Shown: positions 44,388 through 54,700 of the stretch, piece after piece
Position numbering within the stretch: position 1 is the stretch's first letter
Layout: the number at the start of each line of letters is the position of its first letter
Source of the DNA: Flammeovirgaceae bacterium UBA7330
GTDB lineage: Bacteria > Bacteroidota > Bacteroidia > Cytophagales > Cyclobacteriaceae
Assembly: GCA_002471275.1 (NCBI GenBank)
Contig: DKPQ01000005.1
Location: 124,001 to 188,000, forward strand
Direction of reading: 5' to 3'
DNA length: 64,000 bases
The notes under the pieces: model-generated
What the model saw: the letters and a program-made list of their open reading frames with translations, nothing else
What the model was told of the DNA's origin: nothing
Databases searched by the model: none
Position numbers and translations under genes: made by a program

Positions 44388-45851
44388 CTATATAATTTCG
44401 ATTAGCTCTTTTACAATTTCCGGATTACTGTCGCTGATATCATGGTGCGGCACAGGTTGTTCATTATTATCAAACAGATTAACATCAATCGTGTCTCCGG
44501 TAGTTTTGTCCGTCCATACCATCAACCGGTATTTCTCCGTCCTCACAGAAATCCCATAACTGCCAAAGGCATCACGTTCACTTATGGCATACGCTTTTAT
44601 TCTTGACTCCGGATTTTCGATTGCCGGCCTTAAACTGACTCCCTCAAGATTGGCTGGTGGCATTATTTCACATAAATCAGCAAGCGTAGGAAAAAGGTCC
44701 ACTGTTTCAACTATTCCTTCTGCAAATACACCCGGCTGCTTCATTTGAGGTTGTTTGATAATAAGGGGGCTATTCAGAGCAAAATCAAAATTGGTATGTT
44801 TCCCCCAAATTCCATAATCTCCGAGGTGCCATCCATGATCCCCCCACAACACCACAATCGTATTTTTATCCAGGCCTAAGTTTTTTAACTCACTCAAAAC
44901 CTTTCCTATTTGTGCATCCACATAACTAACAGCCGCACAGTAGCCATGCTTAAGTATTTTCTGACGCTCCGGAGTAATCTGCCACCACAATGTGTCACCC
45001 GGCCATGTGTAAGTGCCTCTTGGTTCGTAACTATTCCTGTTGCTATGCAAGCAAATATTTGATTTTACACCTTCGGGTATTTCGTGATAATCGGCCTTTG
45101 GGATCACTTCAGGATCATATAAATCCCAGTATTTTTTTGGCGCATTAAATGGAAGGTGCGGCTTATAAAAACCTACAGCCAGAAAAAATGTTGTGTCCTT
45201 TAATCTCTGTAATTGATTTATCGCTTCCTCAGCATTAAGCCCATCGGCATAGCCATTATCCGTTACTTCAGCCGCTTCGAAAGGAGACAGTGTGCGGTTT
45301 GTTGGACGGTTATAATAGCTGGTCCGTGCTTTACCCCCTGCATAGGAAAAGAATGCCTGCCATGGATCTCTCCACTCACCGACAGGAGCATAGGACTTAT
45401 TCCAGCTATAGGGCACTTCGTGTATTGTTTGAAGGGAATCCATAACTCCTCCGGGCTGATGAGAAATTTTCCCTATGCCAACAGTCCTGTATCCATTTTC
45501 TTTGAAAAGCTGGGGCAATGAAAAAACACTATCAGGTTTTGAGTTTGACTCTCTTATATTCTTAAAAATATCCCAGTTTGTTGTACGTCTGCCAGAAAGC
45601 AATGTCGATCGTGATGGACCACATGCTGCAACATGAACAAAATGATTTTTAAATATCCTGCCTTCTGATGCAAGCATATCAATATTAGGTGTATGCATGT
45701 AATCAGCGCCATAGCAACCCAGCTCCGGTCTTAAATCATCAACAGCAATGAATAAGACATTGTACTTTCCCCCGGTCTCCTTGTTACTCTCACAAGCAGA
45801 GAACATGGCAGAAGTAATAGCGATGATTAAGATCAAACTCGCTTTATTCAT
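44388..45851 (-). CDS. Iduronate-2-sulfatase-like sulfatase lipoprotein, Cys-type
   Basis: This 487-residue sulfatase has a lipoprotein signal (FSAC, Cys20). Residues 30-46 carry the first metal motif in VLFIAVDDLRPELG. The formylglycine motif is CGPSR at 77-81, in the context VAACGPSRSTLLSG. A later stretch FYKPHLPF and the segment WGDHGWHLGDYG carry the remaining metal and sulfate-binding residues. The overall pattern is that of iduronate-2-sulfatase-like enzymes of sulfated polysaccharide loci. It is transcribed with the propeller gene and away from the DUF2911 gene. Confidence 0.92.
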   Translation of the reverse strand: MNKASLILIIAITSAMFSACESNKETGGKYNVLFIAVDDLRPELGCYGADYMHTPNIDMLASEGRIFKNHFVHVAACGPSRSTLLSGRRTTNWDIFKNIRESNSKPDSVFSLPQLFKENGYRTVGIGKISHQPGGVMDSLQTIHEVPYSWNKSYAPVGEWRDPWQAFFSYAGGKARTSYYNRPTNRTLSPFEAAEVTDNGYADGLNAEEAINQLQRLKDTTFFLAVGFYKPHLPFNAPKKYWDLYDPEVIPKADYHEIPEGVKSNICLHSNRNSYEPRGTYTWPGDTLWWQITPERQKILKHGYCAAVSYVDAQIGKVLSELKNLGLDKNTIVVLWGDHGWHLGDYGIWGKHTNFDFALNSPLIIKQPQMKQPGVFAEGIVETVDLFPTLADLCEIMPPANLEGVSLRPAIENPESRIKAYAISERDAFGSYGISVRTEKYRLMVWTDKTTGDTIDVNLFDNNEQPVPHHDISDSNPEIVKELIEII

Positions 45852-45858
45852 GATTCAA

Positions 45859-45887
45859 ATGGACTAAGTAACACATTAATGGACTAA
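45859..45887. repeat. Direct repeat upstream of the sulfatase, 20-base spacing
   Basis: ATGGACTAA occurs at 45859-45867 and at 45879-45887, exactly 20 bases apart, just before the sulfatase ATG at 45851. Two helical turns between copies suggests a two-site regulator. The repeat is short, so chance remains possible. Confidence 0.4.
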
Positions 45888-45930
45888 CGTTAATTTAAAT
45901 GGCTTTCATGAACCAGATGACATGGAAGCT

Positions 45931-45948
45931 TGAAAAACAGGTTTTTCA
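45931..45948. promoter_or_regulatory. 18-base palindrome in divergent intergenic region
   Basis: TGAAAAAC, spacer AG and GTTTTTCA form a perfect inverted repeat of eight-base arms, midway between the divergent sulfatase and DUF2911 genes. This could be an operator. Confidence 0.4.
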
Positions 45949-46037
45949 TGGATTAACTAAATTTACCATAGAAAGCATTTGCTCATATTCCTCTTCCTTA
46001 AAAGTATTTTTATTTATCATGTAAAATCAAAAAACTG

Positions 46038-46589
46038 ATGAAAATTTACCTTCTTCTATTCCTCTTTGCCGGATCGTCAAGCATGGTATTTGCTCAAACC
46101 TTTCGTGGACTGGATAAAAGCCCCATGGATGCGGCATATCTACCTGACAACTATGCCCATGACCGGGACCCAGGTGAAAAAGCCGTTATCAAAATTTACT
46201 ACAGTCGTCCGCAGAAGAATGACCGGGACATTTTTGGTAGTAAGGTGCCCTATGGAAAGGTGTGGAGGCTGGGAGCCAATGAATCAGCAGAATTCAAAGC
46301 CTACCAGGACATCACCATCGGAGGAAAGCAGCTGAAAGCAGGAACTTATTCAATTTTCGCTATCCCCGAGAAGGATCAGTGGACCATCATTTTCAACAGT
46401 GACCTTGATTACTGGGGTGCCTATAGCTACAATGAAAAGAACGATGTCCTGCGGATTTCAGCTCCTGTAAAATCGACTTCAGATGTTGTGGAAGCATTCT
46501 CCATCCAGTTTGAAGAAACAGGTGATCAAGCGGCTACCCTGAGAATGGCATGGGATAAAACAATGGTGGAGATACCGGTTAGATATTAA
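46038..46589 (+). CDS. DUF2911 exported protein
   Basis: The 183-residue product has a signal peptide ending in VFAQ and the DUF2911 domain. Typical motifs include KIYYSRPQKNDRDIFG, VPYGKVWRLGANESAEF, and AGTYSIFAIPEKDQWTIIFN. This family is widespread and uncharacterised in Bacteroidota. The protein is periplasmic or secreted and beta-rich. It is divergent from the sulfatase gene and 186 bases from it, so shared regulation is possible but not shown. Confidence 0.9.
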   Translation: MKIYLLLFLFAGSSSMVFAQTFRGLDKSPMDAAYLPDNYAHDRDPGEKAVIKIYYSRPQKNDRDIFGSKVPYGKVWRLGANESAEFKAYQDITIGGKQLKAGTYSIFAIPEKDQWTIIFNSDLDYWGAYSYNEKNDVLRISAPVKSTSDVVEAFSIQFEETGDQAATLRMAWDKTMVEIPVRY

Positions 46590-46716
46590 ATTAGATTAAG
46601 ACAGCTCATTCCTAAACTAACAATCAAGGAGAACTTACAGTACGGTCTTTGATGAGTTGGGTGCTTGAATATTCTACTGGTCCCACAATGATTATGCCTC
46701 AAAATCTGATTGGATC

Positions 46717-47916
46717 CTAATCCTTTCGGATTGTTATTAGTATTGACCACCTATTGTCATCAATGTAAAATGACTTGATTTCGGAACGGGGCTGTAAATC
46801 CCTAAAATAGGTATATCTCAAAGCCATATTAAAATTTAACTTTCCAATACTTCTCTGAACCCCTAATCCACCAGAAAGACCGGTGGCATGATTTTTCATG
46901 TCAAAAGGCTGTCGATCAAAAATTGGAACTAGTTCATTACTTATCCAGTAAGAAGACTTAAGGACTAATTTCTTGCTTAAATATCTATTGTAGACAAATC
47001 CTACATTAACATTTAAATTAGTTTTTGAAAATGGAATACTGTATCTAAATAGCACCGGAATTGACAATGAAACAAGATCTACGAACACCCTATGCTGGCC
47101 TGGTTGGAAACCACCTTCTTCATAGAAACTTTCAAAACTTGATTTAAAAAAGTTAGTCTCTGTCTGAAGTGCTGTCCTTTCATCTATCCTGGGAGAATAA
47201 AAAATAAATGACAACCCGATAATTGGACTCAGCGAATTGAAACTTTTAGGCAGATATCGATAATTATAAACCTTGCCAAAACTAAGATTCGAACTAATAA
47301 TTCCAATATTGGCGCCAATATGAGTTTTCACCCACTCTTTGCCTTGCTTAATTTCAATGAACTGCTTATCAGCGCATATATGATAATCCCTAATAAGTTG
47401 AGTAATGTCCTTTTCATGAAAATCTATTTCGGCAATCCGTTCTCCATAATTTTCCAGGCAATCACTAATGAAATAAGAAAGATATCCTCTCCACCGCTTA
47501 TCTTCACTTGTATACACACCTCCCTCTCTTTCAACCCTGATTTTAGCAGATTCTAATTTGTGTAATTCTTCATTTTTTTTTACATAGAAAACTTTGTCAA
47601 TCCTATAAAGACTGATGTAACCATCTATTAAGACTTCAACGAAAACACTATCAAGAATAGAGGATGTATAATATCTTCCTTCAACAAACCCATATCCCTT
47701 TATTTCACCAGGATAATACTCTTGAGTATTATTATTACTATTTATTCTGCATGAAACATAATTGTTTTTATTTGCTCTATACTCTACCTGAATGAAAGTT
47801 GTATCATTCTCCAAATCAATAATGAATCCCTCTCGTAAGTCTGTTTGACTTAAGAGCTCCATAGAAAGGAAGACGAAGAGGAGTAGGAGAAATAAACTTT
47901 TTGACATGGGTGACAT
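46717..47916 (-). CDS. Outer membrane beta-barrel protein, PorT-like C-terminus
   Basis: The 399-residue product has a signal peptide ending near ELLSQ, an N-terminal region of about 175 residues that I do not recognise, and a C-terminal eight- to ten-strand barrel (about 200-399). Aromatic strand ends such as MALRYTYFRDL are visible there. The barrel resembles PorT/OmpW-like proteins common in Bacteroidota. Function unknown. ATG 47916 and ATG 47907 are equally likely starts. Confidence 0.75.
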   Translation of the reverse strand: MSPMSKSLFLLLLFVFLSMELLSQTDLREGFIIDLENDTTFIQVEYRANKNNYVSCRINSNNNTQEYYPGEIKGYGFVEGRYYTSSILDSVFVEVLIDGYISLYRIDKVFYVKKNEELHKLESAKIRVEREGGVYTSEDKRWRGYLSYFISDCLENYGERIAEIDFHEKDITQLIRDYHICADKQFIEIKQGKEWVKTHIGANIGIISSNLSFGKVYNYRYLPKSFNSLSPIIGLSFIFYSPRIDERTALQTETNFFKSSFESFYEEGGFQPGQHRVFVDLVSLSIPVLFRYSIPFSKTNLNVNVGFVYNRYLSKKLVLKSSYWISNELVPIFDRQPFDMKNHATGLSGGLGVQRSIGKLNFNMALRYTYFRDLQPRSEIKSFYIDDNRWSILITIRKD

Positions 47917-47986
47917 ACAATGGATGAAGTTAAGTAATGTAGTTCACATCCAATTCAAAATCAAGGTACTATTTACATATACCTAG

Positions 47987-50326
47987 CTAGCTTTTCATGA
48001 TGGCTTCTTCCATATTATAGATGGTGTGAATTACCTGCATAAGCGCAGCAACTGAGACTACATCTCTATCTTCTTTTGCCGGATACTCACCAACATTGAT
48101 AAATTTTTGGGCCTTTTCCGGATCACCTTCAAAGAGTGCCCTGCTGTCATTCAGGTATCCAAGTAATAGTTCAAGCTCCTTTTGCTTCAGATCTCTGCAT
48201 AGAATTAGCCTGGATGCTTTATTGAGGTTTTCTTCGTCTGTAAGATTTTCTGCATCGATTTGTTCAGCAAGCACCCTGGATGCTTCCAAAACAGTTGGGT
48301 CATTAAGCATAATCAGTGCCTGAAGAGGTGTATTGGTCGATTGTCTTTTTTCTTCACAGTGATCTCTTGGCGAAGAATCAAAAGTCAGCATGACTGGTGG
48401 TGGCACAGTCCGCTTGATGAAAGTATAAATTCCCCTCCTGTAAAGCTGATCCCCATGATCCTGAACATATTTTCTGAGCGATCCCCTTCCAGAAGAAGCC
48501 ACTTCCCACATTTCCGCTGGCTGATAAGGTTTCACACTTGGTCCTCCAATTTCTTCATTCAACAATCCACTGCTTGCAAGCACCATATCCCGGATAAATT
48601 CAGCCTTAAATCTGCTTCGATGCATCCTGGAGAGGTAAATATTTTCAGGATCCTTCTTCAGTTTATTCTCCTGGATCACTGCAGATTGCATGTAGGTTGA
48701 TGAAGTGACAATTTGTTTTACCAACCGCTTAATGTCCCATCCATTTTCACGAAAATCAACAGCCAGCCAATCAAGCAGTTCAGGATGTGTGGGCAGATCA
48801 CCCTGCATGCCAAAATCACCAACTGTCTTTACGATACCCTGGGTGAAATACTCCATCCAAATCCGATTCACAAATACCCGGGCTGTCAATGGGTTGGCTT
48901 CACTCAGTAGCCATTTGCTCAATCCTAATCTATTTTTTTCATACTGAGTTGAGTCGAAAGGCAGGACCGCTTTCGGGGTTGCATAATCCACCACTTTGCC
49001 CTTGGCATCATAGACACCCCGCTCCAGGATATGCGTTTGACGAATACCAGCAGAATCCGCCATTACCATGACTTCTACGGATCCGGTATCCCGGTTGTTG
49101 ATGAATGTGAGGATCTCTTCTTTGATTTGCGGCGTGATCGTGATCTTAGGTGCATCCGCAAAAATCACTCCCAGCCCACCTGCCAGACCTTTTTCGGGTA
49201 TTTTGTCAAAAAAAGCTGAAGTACTGTAATATTCCTCCGTGGAGATTGGATCGTATTTATGATCATGGCACTTTGCACATTCCATAGTGAGTCCAAGAAA
49301 AGCCTTTCCAAAAGTATCGGTACGATCAGAAACATATTCTACCCTGTATTCTTCGTCGATGGCCCCTCCTTCCTGGGTGATCTTATGGTTGCGATTGAAG
49401 CCTGTTGCCAGTAAGGCTTCGAGGTTATCCTCTGGGAGCAGATCCCCTGCTAACTGCCAGATGATCAGTTTTTCATAGGAATAGTTTTCATTGAAAGCAT
49501 AGATGATCCAATCCCTCCACGGCCACATGGTCCTAAAGCCATCATTCTGATAACCATGTGAATCAGCATATCGGGCAATGTCCAGCCAATGAAGTGCCAT
49601 CTTCTCCCCATAATGCTTACTCGCCAGTAGCTCATCGACCACTTTATTATAGGCATCCTCCGTATCATCCTTTAAAAATGCATCCTGCATTTTAAGAGAA
49701 GGAGGCAAGCCTGTAAGGTCAAATGACACTCGCTTCAGAAGCTGCTGCTTTTTGGCAATTTCATTAGGAGTAAGTTCCTGCTCTTCTAATTTCTGCAGGA
49801 TGAAATAATCTATTTCATTGCGGGCCCAGTCTTTATTCTGTACATCCGGAATCTCTGGCTTTTCCGGCGGGATAAAAGCCCAATGTGGTTTGTACTCAGC
49901 TCCTTGCCTGATCCATTTTTCTATGATCCTGATCTCATAATCACTAAGCTTCAAATTGGAACCGGGTGGCGGCATCATTTCTGCTGTATCAGATGAGGTC
50001 ATCTTAAGGAAAGCCATTGATTCTTCCGGTTTTCCTTTTACGAAAGGATATGCATGCTCATACTCCTCAAGTGCAGAAAAGGCACCCTCTTCAGTGTCTA
50101 GTCTAAGGTTAGCCTGTCTTGCTTTTGCGTCCGGACCATGGCAGGCAAAACAATTATCTGAAAGAATGGGTCTTACATGAAAGTTGAAGTCAACCTGATC
50201 AGGAAGAGATTTTACACCTGAGTTGTTCTCCGATCTAGTATCACACGAAATCAAGAATAGCTGTACAGAGAAGACAAAACCGAATACGTAAAGTATTCCT
50301 GATGATATTTTCAGGTTACGGATCAT
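47987..50326 (-). CDS. Planctomycete-type cytochrome c lipoprotein with DUF1549/DUF1553
   Basis: This 779-residue protein starts with a lipoprotein signal (LISC, Cys28), then a c-type haem domain with CFACH at 59-63 and a Met ligand near TAEMMPPPG. DUF1549 (about 155-365) has KDWARNEIDYFILQKL and a second haem motif CAKCH at 350-354. DUF1553 (about 480-730) has LTARVFVNRIWMEYFTQGIV and SRMHRSRFKAEF. It lacks the membrane module of the homologue at 30487. It is the last gene of a three-gene run with DUF1552 and the 1207-residue cytochrome. Function unknown. Confidence 0.88.
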   Translation of the reverse strand: MIRNLKISSGILYVFGFVFSVQLFLISCDTRSENNSGVKSLPDQVDFNFHVRPILSDNCFACHGPDAKARQANLRLDTEEGAFSALEEYEHAYPFVKGKPEESMAFLKMTSSDTAEMMPPPGSNLKLSDYEIRIIEKWIRQGAEYKPHWAFIPPEKPEIPDVQNKDWARNEIDYFILQKLEEQELTPNEIAKKQQLLKRVSFDLTGLPPSLKMQDAFLKDDTEDAYNKVVDELLASKHYGEKMALHWLDIARYADSHGYQNDGFRTMWPWRDWIIYAFNENYSYEKLIIWQLAGDLLPEDNLEALLATGFNRNHKITQEGGAIDEEYRVEYVSDRTDTFGKAFLGLTMECAKCHDHKYDPISTEEYYSTSAFFDKIPEKGLAGGLGVIFADAPKITITPQIKEEILTFINNRDTGSVEVMVMADSAGIRQTHILERGVYDAKGKVVDYATPKAVLPFDSTQYEKNRLGLSKWLLSEANPLTARVFVNRIWMEYFTQGIVKTVGDFGMQGDLPTHPELLDWLAVDFRENGWDIKRLVKQIVTSSTYMQSAVIQENKLKKDPENIYLSRMHRSRFKAEFIRDMVLASSGLLNEEIGGPSVKPYQPAEMWEVASSGRGSLRKYVQDHGDQLYRRGIYTFIKRTVPPPVMLTFDSSPRDHCEEKRQSTNTPLQALIMLNDPTVLEASRVLAEQIDAENLTDEENLNKASRLILCRDLKQKELELLLGYLNDSRALFEGDPEKAQKFINVGEYPAKEDRDVVSVAALMQVIHTIYNMEEAIMKS

Positions 50327-50334
50327 TTAATCAT

Positions 50335-50355
50335 GAAGATAGGGAAAATATCTTC
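50335..50355. repeat. Short inverted repeat before the DUF1549/DUF1553 lipoprotein start
   Basis: GAAGATA and TATCTTC, seven bases each, flank a seven-base loop in the 61-base gap between the DUF1552 gene and the next gene, eight bases from its ATG. It could fold in the mRNA near the start and affect translation. Confidence 0.35.
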
Positions 50356-50387
50356 CAGACATACCACCCGTGAATCCGTAGGATATC

Positions 50388-51728
50388 TTAGGATAGAATT
50401 CCGTTTGGCAAAGTACCAGTACTATCGGAGAAAGTCTCTTTTTCAACACCTACAGTCTGCAGCATACTTACAAGCAGGTTTGACATTGGCATATCCTCGT
50501 ATACAGAATAAGCACCGTGCTTCACGCCCATGTTTTTACCTCCGGCAAGTACCATCGGATAGTTTACGGCATCGTGTGTGGTACTACAGGCACTGCCATA
50601 CAATGCTAGCGTATTGTCCATCAACGATCCATACTCATCATGGGTATTTTTGAGCTCATTCAGGAAGTAGGCATACTGCTTGGTCAACCACTGATCATAT
50701 TTACCCCACATTTCCCAGTGTCCATCAGATAAGTCGTGACTGATCGCATGATGACCAAGATTAAAACCTAAAGCCAGCTTAGGGAAGTTGTCATTAAAGC
50801 CCATCCCATCTTCACGACCCATCATAAACGTGATCACCCGGGTAAGATCTGTTTTAAAAGCCAGGATCATTAGATCGAATGTAGTCCTGAGGTAGCTCTG
50901 TGGATCTACAGTAGGATTGACATTGAAGTTGAGGTGATCCGAATTGAATGGTTTCATTGGTATATCCAGCCATTGCTCATTTCGACGAACCTGCTCCTCC
51001 ACCGAATTCAGTGAAGTCATGTATTCGTCTAACTTTTGCTTGTCGTGAGAACCTAAATTTCGATGAAGACTCTTAGCGTCATCCATCAAAAGATCAACGA
51101 TCTTCAATCCCTGGTAAATGCTTTTTCTTCGCTCGTTGGTTGGAGTGCCTCCGCCAGGAGCAAAATATCTTTCAAAGATTTCACGATGTCTGTGCTCTGA
51201 AGGAATTGGCAGACCTCTGTGATCAAACGAAAGGGTTGAAACCCGTGACTTGTAACCGATACCTCCGTCTGTTGAAAGTGCTAAGTAAGGGTACCTAGTA
51301 TATTGGCTCAATTTGTGAGCTGCTACCTGATCCGCTGAAATCTGGTTGTTGTACTCATTACCTCTTAGATCTCCACCAGTTAGCCAGGTATCCCCAGCGA
51401 GGTGACCAAGGAGATGGCGACTCTTTGGATGACTCATTCCACCGATGATGGACATGTCATCTCTGAAAGGTGACAAAGGTGCCAGGGTATTCGTCAGCTG
51501 ATAATCTTTTCCCTGACCGATGGGGAACCAACTCCATTTCTTGTGATACGGACTGTCTGCCGGAGGTATGGCAGCTCCATTTGGAAAGTAAACAAAACAA
51601 AGTCTTTTGGGCATGCCTTCCTCATACCTGGCGAGAGGTTTCCCCATCGCTTCCAAATACGGAAGCATACAGGTAACTCCTAAACCCTTTAAAAAAGTTC
51701 TTCTATCTAAGTGCCATGACTTTTTCAT
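50388..51728 (-). CDS. DUF1552 secreted protein with Tat signal
   Basis: From ATG 51728 the 446-residue product has a twin-arginine signal (DRRTFLKGLG, residues 8-17) and the DUF1552 fold. Typical stretches are RLCFVYFPNGAAIP, LSPFRDDMSIIGGMSHP and LALYGSACSTTHDA. Tat export suggests folding or cofactor loading before export. Like DUF1501 it is always encoded beside planctomycete-type cytochromes, and its activity is unknown. It overlaps the end of the 1207-residue gene by 26 bases. Confidence 0.88.
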   Translation of the reverse strand: MKKSWHLDRRTFLKGLGVTCMLPYLEAMGKPLARYEEGMPKRLCFVYFPNGAAIPPADSPYHKKWSWFPIGQGKDYQLTNTLAPLSPFRDDMSIIGGMSHPKSRHLLGHLAGDTWLTGGDLRGNEYNNQISADQVAAHKLSQYTRYPYLALSTDGGIGYKSRVSTLSFDHRGLPIPSEHRHREIFERYFAPGGGTPTNERRKSIYQGLKIVDLLMDDAKSLHRNLGSHDKQKLDEYMTSLNSVEEQVRRNEQWLDIPMKPFNSDHLNFNVNPTVDPQSYLRTTFDLMILAFKTDLTRVITFMMGREDGMGFNDNFPKLALGFNLGHHAISHDLSDGHWEMWGKYDQWLTKQYAYFLNELKNTHDEYGSLMDNTLALYGSACSTTHDAVNYPMVLAGGKNMGVKHGAYSVYEDMPMSNLLVSMLQTVGVEKETFSDSTGTLPNGILS

Positions 51729-54700
51729 CTTGTTCAATTTTGGATCCAATAAATGAATCTGATAATGCAATATACTTAATTACAGATTGAAATCGGTAAT
51801 CGTCATCTTTCACGTTTTCAACGATTTCGCTGATTTCTTCCTCATCTGCATACGACACATCCCGTCCTAATGCATAGGTGAAGAGATGTTTGACCAAAGA
51901 GGTCGTGAAATCATCCATTTTTTTATCAAGCAGATAATGCTTGATCCCTTCGATACCCACTACTTCTGTCTTATCGGGTAAAACAACGCTGGCGTCAATT
52001 GGTTTTTGCATCGCCATTTTTTGATACCTTCCAGAAGCATTATAATTCTCGAAAACAATGCCGTATGGATCGATTTTTTTGTGACAGTCCATACACGAGG
52101 GCTTTTCCCTGTGAACCTCTAGCTGTTCTTTCAACGTCATCTGGTCGAAGCCTGGTGTTTCCGGATCGAGCTCCGGAACATTTGGTGGTGGTGGTGGAGG
52201 CTCATCTCCCAATATTTTTGCTTTTAGCCAAACACCTCGCTTAATTGGGTGCGCCTGGGTACCATCCGAGTGACCATTCAGGAATGCTCCCTGAGAAAGC
52301 AGTCCTCCTCGAATTGCATTATTTTCAAGTGGGACAGGTCTAAACTCATTCCCTGATACACCTTCAATGCCATAAAACTCGGCCAGATTTTGATTCAACA
52401 TGGCAAAATCTGAATTGATGAAGTTTTCAATGCTGAGGTTTTCATCAAGAACCTTATGAATGAAGTGGTAAGTCTCCTGCCGCATATCGGCTTTGACAAA
52501 CCGGGAAAAATCGGGAAACTCATTGACATTTGTGCTCATAGTCTCCTGCCTGTCGATCCTCAACCATTCATTTGAGAAGGTTCTGATCATGTTCCAGATT
52601 TTTGGGTCTTTGACCATTCGCTCAACCTCATCTTCCACATTATTTTCCAGCTTTCCTTTTCTCGCCAGCTCGATCAATCGCTCATCCGGCGGACTGTTCC
52701 ACAGAAAATAGGAAAGCTTTGATGCCAGTGCAAACTCGATGTCTTCTTCAGTTTTTGGATTCTGTAGGTAAATAAATCCAGGAGAGCAAAGTACTGCGAC
52801 CAGTGCTTCCTTCACCCCATCCTCATATCGTGGATATTGATCTTTGATCTCCTTCCAGAAATCCATGTAAAGCTTGAGTTCGCTTTCCCTTGCAGGTCTT
52901 CGGAATGCTTTACCAATAAAGTGTTCAAGCACTTCCCGGGTGTAAATTTCGGGATTGGATCTGTTTTTGGAAGCAATGAAAATGCTGTTATAGCTTTTCG
53001 AAGGCCATGATTCATAGTAAGGAGCTTCAAACTCAATCGATCGAATCATCAATGGAGGTCCTGAGTTTCGGTTGTCTTTTACCAGGTAGTTGTTCCAGAT
53101 TCCCAGGATCATGATATTAGAAAGGATCTCCGTATCATTAAAATCAATCTCAGGAATTGGCAGGTTTTCCAATCTTTCTCTGAAAACAAATTCTTCAAAC
53201 TGCCCAGGAGTAGAGGTCACGTTCAGCGGCTGGCCAAAAGTTCTGTAATCCATACCATCATCCGTCCTTGTTCCAGCAAAGGCTCTGATCGTAGGTACTT
53301 CCTTCTCGTATTTGATTCTACTTTGTTCAGCTTCCTGCATCAATTGCTTGGCAGTAGCATGCTCAGGAGGCAAATAACTTACTAAAACATCTTTGAATCC
53401 AATGAAAAATTTTCCACCAATGTCCAGACTGTGTTTACCCTTATTCAGATACATCAGGGTGATAGGCCTGGTGATTTCTTTCATTTTACTTTCCTCCTCG
53501 GTCAGGTGCAGCCGCTCTTCAACCCTGTATCTGTCTACCCGAAGACTGACAGAAGGCATGTTGTCATCAGTTACATATGGATGGGTGAAATCTATCTGAT
53601 AATATCCTTCCTGCTTTGCTTCAAACTCAAACTGAGCCACACTATAAATGGTGATATCTTCAGGCACAAGTCGGCCATCTTTGAGCACAAGATTTTGGGT
53701 TTTCTTTGGCTCTTTGGCAGAAAGCACGGTAGTATGATCTGTGACCCCTACAGGCTGATCATCCCTAAGACTGATCATTCCTTCAATATCATTCTGTAAT
53801 TGATAGCCACGTGAAGCATGAATAGTAAATTTCAATTCCCCCTCTTCAGGAAAAACTTTTCGCATCAGAAGCTTTAGGTTTGGAGATGGTCCCTGCCATG
53901 ATTTTGGAGTAACCTCCTTGTGAGGTACCGCAGAGTAAAGTATCATTCCTTCATCTACCACACCATATCGATCAGCAGCGGAACCTCTCATACCAATCCC
54001 AACATTATTTTTAATCGAGTCGATCTCCGCTTGAGTATATCTGGTCCCCGGCTTGATTGGGTTTCCTGCTTCATCAAGAATGTCAATCACAAAATTGTCT
54101 TTGTTAACAGGGTCACTTTGATAACCACCAATCATGGCAGCTACTTTATCTTTTCCAATATCTTTTCCGAAGGTGATCTTGTAACGCGTCACCGGTGGTT
54201 TCTCCGCTGGCCCAATGGCTTCGTCCAAAGCCTCTCGTGCTATTTGCTGATAATATTCCAGGTAAAGCGGAGTCACCTGCAGCACTTCACCATTATTGGT
54301 AAAACCCATTTCTGATTTCGCATCCTCGGGTAATACTGACCCAAAGTTCACCGGCACTTTCAGTAAATCATTCAGACTGTTGGTGTATTGGTCACGGGTT
54401 AGCCTTCGCATCACAACCCGACTCTCACTCTTTTTCAACTCGATGTCATATTTCAAAGAAGAGGTCAGCCATTCCACAAGCATTTGACGGTCCTTGTCCG
54501 TGAGTGGCGGCTCATCTTCTGGTGGCATATCACCCAGGTTGATCATGTCAAGGGCCGCCCGCCACTTTGCACCATCCTTACCATGGATAATATCTGGGTC
54601 CAAAGTATTAAGTTGAAGACCTCCTTTTTGCTCTTTATCTCCATGACAGCTATAGCAGTTGTTTTCCAGAATTGGTACGACTGATTCCTGAAAAACGGGC

